From assembly GCA_044426345.1 (NCBI GenBank), contig JAWXUP010000051.1, positions 1 through 19,618 of the forward strand: a stretch of 19,618 nt of DNA, read 5' to 3'. The notes under the pieces are model-generated. The model searched no databases and was not told the DNA's origin. It saw nothing but the letters and a program-made list of their open reading frames with translations. Shown one piece after another: positions 1 to 5,499 of this stretch. The stretch comes from CAYJLC01 sp044426345. GTDB lineage: Bacteria; Bacillota; Clostridia; Oscillospirales; Butyricicoccaceae. The translations under genes and the position numbers were made by a program. Within the stretch, counting starts at the first letter, position 1, and the number at the start of each line of letters is the position of its first letter.

Positions 1-641
1 ACGAAGATGAAGTTTCAACTGAAGAAGAACACGATCACGACCACGAAGATGAAGTTTCAACTGAAGAAGAACACGATCACGACCACGAAGATGAAGAGGC
101 ACACGGAGACGAACACGTTTGGTTATCACTTAGAAATGCTATTGTTGTTTGTGGAGCTATCGCAGACGAAATTAGTGTTTTAGATGCTGAAAATGCAGAT
201 GTTTATCAAGAAAATGCTGAAAATTATATTGCTTTACTTGAAGAATTAGATGGTGAATACGTAGCGATGGTAGAAAATGCTGCTCGCGACACTGTTATCT
301 TTGGTGATAGATTCCCATTCTTATATATGATGTCAGACTATGGTATTAACTACTATGCAGCGTTCCAAGGTTGTTCTGCAGAAACAGAGGCAAGCTTTGA
401 AACTATTGTATTCTTAGCAAACAAAGTTGACGAATTAAACTCAAACTATGTAATGATTATTGACAATGGTTTGGTTGAGCTTGCTACAACAATCGCAGAT
501 AATAGCCAAAAACAAGACTGCGAAATTTTGACAATGAATTCAATGCAGTCTATTACTAAAGAACAAATGAATGATGGTGTAACTTATTATAGTGTTATGA
601 GCGAAAACTTAGATGTTTTAACTCTTGCATTATCAGAATAG
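1..641 (+). CDS. znuA: Zinc ABC transporter substrate-binding protein (ZnuA/AdcA family), 3' part
   Basis: The N-terminus, signal peptide and first half lie before the window; the reading frame is open from base 3. The visible part starts in an acidic, His-rich loop (14-residue unit EDEVSTEEEHDHDH twice, then a partial third). This is the flexible metal-collecting loop of cluster A-I solute-binding proteins. It is followed by EHVWLSLRNA, matching the DPHVWLSP region that supplies a metal-binding His, and then by the DRFPFLYMMSDYGINYYAAF segment usual in Firmicute AdcA/ZnuA proteins. Known role of the family: capture Zn2+ (or Mn2+) outside the membrane and pass it to ZnuB. The stop is 8 bp before znuC, so this is the first visible gene of a znuA-znuC-znuB operon. 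Manganese rather than zinc cannot be excluded, although the His-rich loop favours zinc. Any Zur site would lie upstream of the window. Confidence 0.9.
   Translation, partial: EDEVSTEEEHDHDHEDEVSTEEEHDHDHEDEEAHGDEHVWLSLRNAIVVCGAIADEISVLDAENADVYQENAENYIALLEELDGEYVAMVENAARDTVIFGDRFPFLYMMSDYGINYYAAFQGCSAETEASFETIVFLANKVDELNSNYVMIIDNGLVELATTIADNSQKQDCEILTMNSMQSITKEQMNDGVTYYSVMSENLDVLTLALSE
3..96 (+). repeat. 42-bp in-frame tandem repeat in the znuA metal loop
   Basis: Bases 3-44 and 45-86 are identical 42-bp units, and 87-96 begin a third (first 10 bases). Each unit encodes EDEVSTEEEHDHDH, so the loop can grow or shrink in frame by 14 residues. Further units may lie before the window start. Confidence 0.95.
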
Positions 642-649
642 GAGAAAAA

Positions 650-1324
650 ATGCAAATTGTATGCCAAAACCTTTCGGTTGGTTATAATAATGTATCAGTG
701 CGTGAAAATATAAGCTTCTCAATTCCGAGTGGCTCATATACTTGCGTTGTTGGTGAAAATGGTGTCGGTAAAAGTACGCTTATTAAGACTTTGCTAGGTC
801 TTTTGCCACCTATTAGTGGAAGTGTCACTATGGAAAACGGACTTAAAAGCGTAGATATAGGATATTTACCACAACAAACACAAATTCAAAAGGATTTTCC
901 AGCATCGGTTTTTGAGGTTGCACTTTCAGGATGTTTAAATAAAATTGGACTTAGACCTTTTTATAATAAAGCTGAAAAACAACTTGCAAAAGATATGCTT
1001 GAAAAACTTGGCATATTAAATCTTGCAAAAAAAAGTTATAGTCAACTATCAGGAGGTCAGCAACAGCGTGTATTGTTAGCTCGTGCTTTGTGTGCGACTA
1101 ATAAAATTTTGTTGTTAGATGAACCTACAGCTGGTTTAGACGCAGTGACAACAGATGATTTTTACAAACTTATAAAAGAACTAAACGGCGAAGGAATTAC
1201 AATAATTATGATAACGCACTGTTTACACGAGGCTATTGACGATGCAGATTTTGTTTTATTGCTAGATGCAAAAGAAGTGAAATGCGTTTCACGTCAAGAA
1301 TACCAAGAAGGAGAGTGCTGCTAA
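650..1324 (+). CDS. znuC: Zinc ABC transporter ATP-binding protein
   Basis: A 224-aa ABC ATPase that powers the zinc importer from the cytoplasmic side. Visible motifs: Walker A GENGVGKST (residues 35-43), Q-loop around YLPQQ (72-76), signature LSGGQQQR (133-140), Walker B ILLLDEP (153-159) followed by the D-loop AGLD, and switch His190 in ITH. The length is normal for the ZnuC/AdcC/MntB group. Ribosome site AGGAGAAAA just before ATG. The stop codon overlaps the znuB start (TAATG), which suggests translational coupling. Metal preference is assigned from the neighbouring His-rich binding protein, not from this sequence. Confidence 0.93.
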   Translation: MQIVCQNLSVGYNNVSVRENISFSIPSGSYTCVVGENGVGKSTLIKTLLGLLPPISGSVTMENGLKSVDIGYLPQQTQIQKDFPASVFEVALSGCLNKIGLRPFYNKAEKQLAKDMLEKLGILNLAKKSYSQLSGGQQQRVLLARALCATNKILLLDEPTAGLDAVTTDDFYKLIKELNGEGITIIMITHCLHEAIDDADFVLLLDAKEVKCVSRQEYQEGECC

Positions 1325-2166
1325 TGACTAATATAGAAATGCTTGCATTATATTTTACGTATCCATTTGTAAGATATGCAATGATAGTTGGAGTATTGGT
1401 TGCATTATGCTCATCACTTCTTGGAGCAACACTTGTGCTAAAACGTTTATCTTATATAGGAGATGGACTTTCGCATATCGCATTCGGTGCAATTTCTATT
1501 GCAGCAGTTTTGAATATTACAAATCAAGATGCAATAGTATTTCCTGTTACAGCTATTTGTGCAGTCTTACTTTTGAGGATAGGGCAAAATGCAAAGGTTA
1601 ATGGCGATGCGGCTATCGCTATGATGTCGGTAGGCTCGCTTGCTATTGGTTATCTTTTGATGAATGTTTTTGCAACATCTACAAATTTAGCTGGTGACGT
1701 TTGTACTACTCTTTTTGGTTCTACATCTATTTTAACGTTGACACCTGCCGATGTTCGTACTTGTATAGTGTTGTCGGTTTGTGTAATTCTGATTTTTATT
1801 TTGTTTTATAATAAAATTTTCTCAGTTACTTTTGATGAAACATTTGCAAAAGCAACTGGTATTAAGGTAGAGCTATATAATTTACTTATTGCGATTACTA
1901 TAGCTGCAGTAATTGTTGTAGCTATGAATTTAGTAGGTTCGCTATTGATTAGTGCCTTGGTTGTATTTCCAGCACTTGCATCTATGCGTTTGTTCAAAAA
2001 TTTCAGAGCAGTTATAATATCATCGGTAGTTATATCGGTTTTCTGTGCATTTTTTGGTATTTTGGTTTCAATTGTATATGGCACACCAGTTGGTAGTACA
2101 ATAGTAACAGCGGATATTTTAATTTTCGCTATTGCTAGTCTTATATCTATGAAAAAAGGTGATTAA
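1324..2166 (+). CDS. znuB: Zinc ABC transporter permease
   Basis: A 280-aa polytopic membrane protein of the ABC-3 family (ZnuB/AdcB/MntC), with about eight hydrophobic segments. Family landmarks include LVLKRLSYIGDGLSHIAFGAI near the N-terminus and NLVGSLLISALVVFPALAS near residue 205, the usual cytoplasmic coupling area and late transmembrane helix. The start used here is ATG 1324, which shares one base with the znuC stop and has AAGGAG at about 1309. An in-frame ATG at 1282 would add 14 charged residues inside znuC with no ribosome site, so it is rejected. The last codons (KKGD) supply a ribosome site for the lipoprotein gene 3 bp downstream. Confidence 0.93.
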   Translation: MTNIEMLALYFTYPFVRYAMIVGVLVALCSSLLGATLVLKRLSYIGDGLSHIAFGAISIAAVLNITNQDAIVFPVTAICAVLLLRIGQNAKVNGDAAIAMMSVGSLAIGYLLMNVFATSTNLAGDVCTTLFGSTSILTLTPADVRTCIVLSVCVILIFILFYNKIFSVTFDETFAKATGIKVELYNLLIAITIAAVIVVAMNLVGSLLISALVVFPALASMRLFKNFRAVIISSVVISVFCAFFGILVSIVYGTPVGSTIVTADILIFAIASLISMKKGD

Positions 2167-2169
2167 TAA

Positions 2170-2694
2170 ATGAAAATCAAATTATTATCTATATTTTTAG
2201 TGATATTGATGCTTACGGGTTGTTCGGAAAAAGATACCCAAGAAATAGTTGAGGAAACTACTGAGCAAGTGGAGATATCAGAGCAATCTAGTGATGAAAC
2301 GGTATTAGAGGATTTTGGAAATGAAGAACTAACTTTGGAAGTTCTAGATGCTGATGAAACGGTTGACTATGATTTAACAGCGATGAGTGAAACTATGGTT
2401 TTTGCTCAGGTATATGATGTGATTATGAACCCAACGAATTATGATGATACTACATTTAAAATTCATGGTGAATATGAGTATTATACTGTACCAAATTCTG
2501 ATGAAATTATTTATTTTATTGTAATAAATGATGCAACGGGTTGTTGTCCACAAGGATTGGAAATACGTTTTACAGAAGATTTACCAGCACCTGAAGATTT
2601 TTGTGAGGTAATAATGAAAGGTACGGCATATTCTGAGCCTTATGAAGGATATACATATATCCATTTTATAGTAACGGAGTTTGTACCAGTATAA
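2170..2694 (+). CDS. Small Cys-Cys lipoprotein of the zinc operon, unknown function
   Basis: A 174-aa protein with a clear lipoprotein signal peptide: short basic start, hydrophobic core and lipobox LTGC with Cys18. Residues 19-66 form an acidic Glu/Asp/Thr-rich linker. The rest is a compact domain with a VFAQVYDVIMNPTNYD segment, KIHGEYEYY, a vicinal Cys pair Cys125-Cys126 (DATGCCPQGLEIRF) and a MKGTAYSE strand. The pattern of alternating strands around a CC recalls the OB-fold-like C-terminal domain of the YcgQ/DUF1980 proteins; this is a resemblance, not an assignment. It lies 3 bp after znuB, with the ribosome site in the end of znuB, and is followed by a terminator, so it is the last gene of the operon. 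Inferred: a surface-anchored accessory of zinc uptake, with the CC pair a possible metal or redox site. Confidence 0.8.
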   Translation: MKIKLLSIFLVILMLTGCSEKDTQEIVEETTEQVEISEQSSDETVLEDFGNEELTLEVLDADETVDYDLTAMSETMVFAQVYDVIMNPTNYDDTTFKIHGEYEYYTVPNSDEIIYFIVINDATGCCPQGLEIRFTEDLPAPEDFCEVIMKGTAYSEPYEGYTYIHFIVTEFVPV

Positions 2695-2705
2695 AATTTA
2701 TAATT

Positions 2706-2739
2706 AAACTGCTTTGGCTATACGTTAAAGCAGTTTTTT
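2706..2739 (+). terminator. Rho-independent terminator of the zinc operon
   Basis: Perfect 10-bp stem AAACTGCTTT / AAAGCAGTTT (2706-2715 with 2727-2736), 11-nt loop, then a T run to 2739. It lies 11 bp after the lipoprotein stop. A near duplicate is found at 3059-3090. Confidence 0.9.
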
Positions 2740-2740
2740 G

Positions 2741-3054
2741 TATCTAAAAAGAAGGCAATTAAAAAAACATAGCACAAAAGAAAAACTTACCATAACCTTA
2801 AAATAAAATATCAAAGCACGCACTAGCAAAGTAAAAATTTTTCAGAGAAAAATTATTTACGCAGCGAACTGATACGGCTCGCTGATAAAACAAGCTGTGT
2901 TTTCGTCTTTTGGATACTTTGGGACGTGCCAAAGTATCAGCCACGCGGCGAGCGACTGCCGAGAAAAAAGGTAGCACTAGCTGTAGATTGTAGAGGCACA
3001 AAATAAAAAATTTGTATATTTAAAAGTATATTAAAAAAACTAGTCTTTCGACAA
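2741..3054. repeat. Dispersed structured repeat, copy A
   Basis: About 314 bp highly similar to 14581-14882 (copy B); its core also matches 19537-19618 (copy C). The element starts at TATC and ends at TTTCGACAA. Its core can fold as a three-way junction: closing stem GCTCGC/GCGAGC (2877-2882 with 2948-2953), hairpin 1 AAAACA/TGTTTT (2887-2892 with 2898-2903), and hairpin 2 at 2913-2938 with a 10-bp uninterrupted stem. No convincing protein is encoded on either strand. It fills most of the gap between the zinc operon and the next gene. Confidence 0.85.
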
Positions 3055-3058
3055 GCTG

Positions 3059-3090
3059 ACTGCTTTAGCTATATGTTAAAGCAGTTTTTT
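3059..3090 (+). terminator. Terminator directly after repeat copy A, near duplicate of 2706-2739
   Basis: Stem ACTGCTTTA / TAAAGCAGT (3059-3067 with 3077-3085), 9-nt loop, T run. From ACTGC through the T run it matches the zinc-operon terminator at 30 of 32 positions, including most of the loop. The sequence after it (to about 3117, ending AGCACAA) also resembles the start of repeat copy A, so a unit of about 351 bp seems partly duplicated here. Confidence 0.8.
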
Positions 3091-3197
3091 TATATCAAAA
3101 AGTAGCTAATAGCACAATTCTGCTATACATTTGGATATAATTAGGTTAAAAAGTGTATTTTGTGATATTAAATAATAAAGAGAAATGAAAAAAATTA

Positions 3198-3225
3198 TTT
3201 ACATACTGTATTAAAGTGGTATAAT
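3198..3225 (+). promoter_or_regulatory. Sigma-A type promoter of the peptidase-like/cyclase cassette
   Basis: TTTACA (3198-3203), 16-bp spacer, TATAAT (3220-3225). Transcription would start near 3232, followed by the ribosome site AGAGGTGG at about 3245 and the GTG start at 3259. The cassette therefore has its own promoter, isolated from the zinc operon by two terminators. Bases 3118-3197 hold nothing else I recognise. Confidence 0.7.
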
Positions 3226-3258
3226 ATAAGAAAGGGAATTGAAGAGAGGTGGAATTTA

Positions 3259-3774
3259 GTGGATTTTTTAAGAAGAAAGTACATATCAAAATGTGCAGAT
3301 ATTATTCGAGAAAATTTCGATATTGAGGTTCCAATCTATGATATGGAACAGGTTGTAAATAAATTAAATGGAGTCATTCAAGAGGTAGAAGGATATAGTT
3401 TTGAAAATCGTATAATCCAATCGGAAGATGGAGGATTTATAATACAACTTTTCTCAAAACAATCACGTACAAGCAGAAATTTCACAATTGCACAAAGTTT
3501 GGGGCATATATTTTTACATATGGGATATATGAGCAATCAAGAATTGTGGGACAATTATGATTTCGAGAGTAGGAACGAAAGCTTAGATGCTATAAAATAT
3601 GACGAAGATGAATTTGCTACAAGTTTTCTTATGCCTAAAAAACAGTATATGGATTATGTTTACGAACAACAACAAAGCGGGAAAATTGATACATTCGATA
3701 TTTCTAGGTATTTTAATGTACCAAATGGAGTTGCTGTAAATCGTGGGAAATGGTTGGGTGCGTTGCAATGGTAA
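3259..3774 (+). CDS. ImmA/IrrE-family protein with a degenerate zinc-peptidase site
   Basis: 171 aa, GTG start chosen for its ribosome site (AGAGGTGG) and good promoter. The core RNFTIAQSLGHIFLHMGY (73-90) aligns with the ImmA/IrrE (COG2856) signature of the type RFTIAHELGHLLLH. The downstream FATSFLMP (119-126) aligns with the family's FAxxLLMP helix. What is odd: the first ligand His and the catalytic Glu of HExxH are Gln79 and Ser80; only His83 remains, and the usual downstream Glu appears as Asp115. Hydrolysis by the normal mechanism is therefore unlikely. Known family members cleave repressors or regulators (ImmA, IrrE/PprI) or sit in toxin-antitoxin pairs. Inferred role: a non-catalytic sensor or binding partner for the overlapping cyclase-like protein. 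No HTH is visible. Confidence 0.75.
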   Translation: MDFLRRKYISKCADIIRENFDIEVPIYDMEQVVNKLNGVIQEVEGYSFENRIIQSEDGGFIIQLFSKQSRTSRNFTIAQSLGHIFLHMGYMSNQELWDNYDFESRNESLDAIKYDEDEFATSFLMPKKQYMDYVYEQQQSGKIDTFDISRYFNVPNGVAVNRGKWLGALQW

Positions 3775-5138
3775 ATGAAAAATTTGAAAAAATACCAGAA
3801 TTAATGCAGAACTTAGATATAATGAATGGTTTACGCAGACCATCACCAATTTATTTTGAAAAATCGGTATTGATGTTTTTCTCGTTTGATATTGAGAATT
3901 CTTCTTCTTATAAAGAAAAGTATGAAGGAAGTTGGTCGGAAACTATATATAAAATATTGCAAAATATAATGACGATGTTTGAAACTAGTACAACAGGTGG
4001 ATACGAATTTTGGAAAAGTTTGGGCGACGAAATTATTTATACTAAGAAAATATACACAATGCAAGATATTATAACTTCGCTTGAGGAAACATATTCGAAA
4101 TTAACGTTTTTGAATGAGTGTATAGAAGAAGGGATTATTTGCTCAAAAGAAGAAGGGAAAATATTAGCCTTAAAAGCTACTACTTGGATTTGTGTAATTT
4201 CGTCTTCTAGTGAATTTACGGAGAATGTAAGATTAGAATTTCAAATTAAAGATAACAGAAAACAATATGATTTTTTAGGTCCGGATATAGATAGAGGATT
4301 TCGAACATCTAAGTATAGCATTAAAAATCATATGGTAATTTCTTATAAATTAGCGTATATGATTGCAAATTGCGAAGAAATAAGCAGTAATATTGAGAAA
4401 TTGAAATTATTATCGTTTCAAAAGCTAAAAGGAGTATGGGACGGACGAGATTATCCTATTATATTGTACCATGCTGACAAACAAATGAGTTTTTTAGAAA
4501 CTTTAGAAGATAATATTCAACGTGGCAGTAATGTTTTACAAGAATATATGGAAAATGTTTACGAAAAAACGCAAATTGAATACGAAGGTTTTAAAACTTA
4601 TGAAGATAAAGTGATTAAAGAACTATATCAAAGACATAATATTGCAGAACAATGCAACGTTATAATAGATACGATTACAAAACAAGATTTAGAATTTTAT
4701 AAATATACTGGTTATCTGCAAAAAAGATATTGTAAGATTTTGTGTTATACCATCATTGATGGAAAGATTAATTTTGTACTCAACAGACAAAAAGGCGAAA
4801 CAATGTGGGGCATACAAGAGTTGGAGCAATATGTTAATGTGCATTTTATAAATGATATAACAGATAACTATAAAGATAAAACAGGTATTGTAATAACTAT
4901 CAAAAACGATATAAAATATCACGGTAAAGTTCCTAAAATTTTATTAACGTATGAGCATGAAGACCGAAATATGCAAAATCAAGGCAACGTTCTTTTGGGA
5001 GAAACAAAGCAAACGGTATTTGAGGACTATAAAAACTATCAATTTAAGGTCGTATCGCTTGATGAAATGCAAGGTTTAGAAAATTGTGACGAACAAATCA
5101 AAAAGTATATTTTGAATAATATTGATATAATATTGTAA
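3768..5138 (+). CDS. Class III nucleotide cyclase-like protein with unknown C-terminal domain
   Basis: A 456-aa soluble protein. Residues 33-190 look like a cyclase homology domain. FFSFDIENSSS gives metal Asp41; WKSLGDEIIY gives Lys83 and metal Asp87; QYDFLGPDIDRGFR gives Asp168, Asp175 and Arg179. These fall at the places of the two metal Asps, the adenine-selecting Lys/Asp pair, the transition-state Asn (here Asp175) and the Arg of class III adenylyl cyclases. After a linker rich in charged residues (200-290), a C-terminal domain of about 160 residues (KRYCKILCYTIIDGKINFVLNR onward) is not recognised; it has no Nudix box. ATG 3768 overlaps the previous gene by 7 bp (ATGGTAA), implying co-translation; ATG 3750 is also possible (+6 aa). 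Inferred product: cAMP or another cyclic nucleotide. No effector gene is adjacent. Confidence 0.7.
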   Translation: MVNEKFEKIPELMQNLDIMNGLRRPSPIYFEKSVLMFFSFDIENSSSYKEKYEGSWSETIYKILQNIMTMFETSTTGGYEFWKSLGDEIIYTKKIYTMQDIITSLEETYSKLTFLNECIEEGIICSKEEGKILALKATTWICVISSSSEFTENVRLEFQIKDNRKQYDFLGPDIDRGFRTSKYSIKNHMVISYKLAYMIANCEEISSNIEKLKLLSFQKLKGVWDGRDYPIILYHADKQMSFLETLEDNIQRGSNVLQEYMENVYEKTQIEYEGFKTYEDKVIKELYQRHNIAEQCNVIIDTITKQDLEFYKYTGYLQKRYCKILCYTIIDGKINFVLNRQKGETMWGIQELEQYVNVHFINDITDNYKDKTGIVITIKNDIKYHGKVPKILLTYEHEDRNMQNQGNVLLGETKQTVFEDYKNYQFKVVSLDEMQGLENCDEQIKKYILNNIDIIL

Positions 5139-5190
5139 TGTTTTTTATCTGATAAGCACTTATTTATGCGTTTTATGATATTAAAAGTAG

Positions 5191-5230
5191 CTCCTCTTAA
5201 ATGATAAGATTATTTAGGAGGAGTTTATTT
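5191..5230 (+). terminator. Terminator of the cyclase cassette
   Basis: 12-bp stem CTCCTCTTAAAT / ATTTAGGAGGAG (one G-T pair) at 5191-5202 and 5212-5223, 9-nt loop, short interrupted T tail TTTATTT. Between here and 5326 I see only a small GTCCC/GGGAC hairpin (5246-5250 with 5264-5268) of unknown meaning. Confidence 0.65.
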
Positions 5231-5326
5231 GAGTGAAAATAATTAGTCCCTTTATCTACAGTTGGGACAATAATTAATACAATATTAACCAAAAATATCC
5301 ATATTTTGTAAGCAATCAACAAGAAC

Positions 5327-5355
5327 TTGCAAAAAAATATAAATTCTGTTATTAT
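5327..5355 (+). promoter_or_regulatory. Likely sigma-A promoter of the AraC-type regulator
   Basis: TTGCAA (5327-5332), 17-bp spacer, TATTAT (5350-5355). It lies about 145 bp before the chosen ATG at 5500, leaving a leader of roughly 135 nt in which no riboswitch was recognised. Confidence 0.5.
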
Positions 5356-5499
5356 ATAAATATATGTATAATTCGATTCTGATTAATTCTTCAGAGTTTA
5401 TATATCTCAACGCTTACTTTTAAGCTTTATTAAGTATAATTTGTAAAATAAATGGGTGAAAATACTCATAATAATTTTGGTAATGGACAGGGAGGTTTT

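Noticed and set aside
1282..1323. Earlier start for znuB
   Set aside because: Would add 14 charged residues overlapping znuC with no ribosome site; ATG 1324 overlaps the znuC stop and has AAGGAG.
2798..3001. Minus-strand 67-codon open frame in repeat copy A
   Set aside because: It shares the peptide KVSKRRKHSLFYQRAV with a frame in copy B, but both simply follow the repeat. The proteins differ at their ends, have no ribosome site, and conservation is explained by the hairpins.
3047..3053. TTCGACA in the repeat tails as Spo0A sites
   Set aside because: Single heptamers in A/T-rich repeat ends with no promoter arranged around them; about this many are expected by chance in the window.
3259..5138. 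Calling the cassette a Pycsar defence system
   Set aside because: No TIR, transmembrane or other effector with a cyclic-nucleotide sensor is adjacent, and I cannot show pyrimidine specificity; the Lys/Asp pair points rather to adenine.
4638..5138. Nudix hydrolase domain in the cyclase C-terminus
   Set aside because: The general strand pattern is suggestive but the Nudix box is missing, so no enzymatic call is justified.
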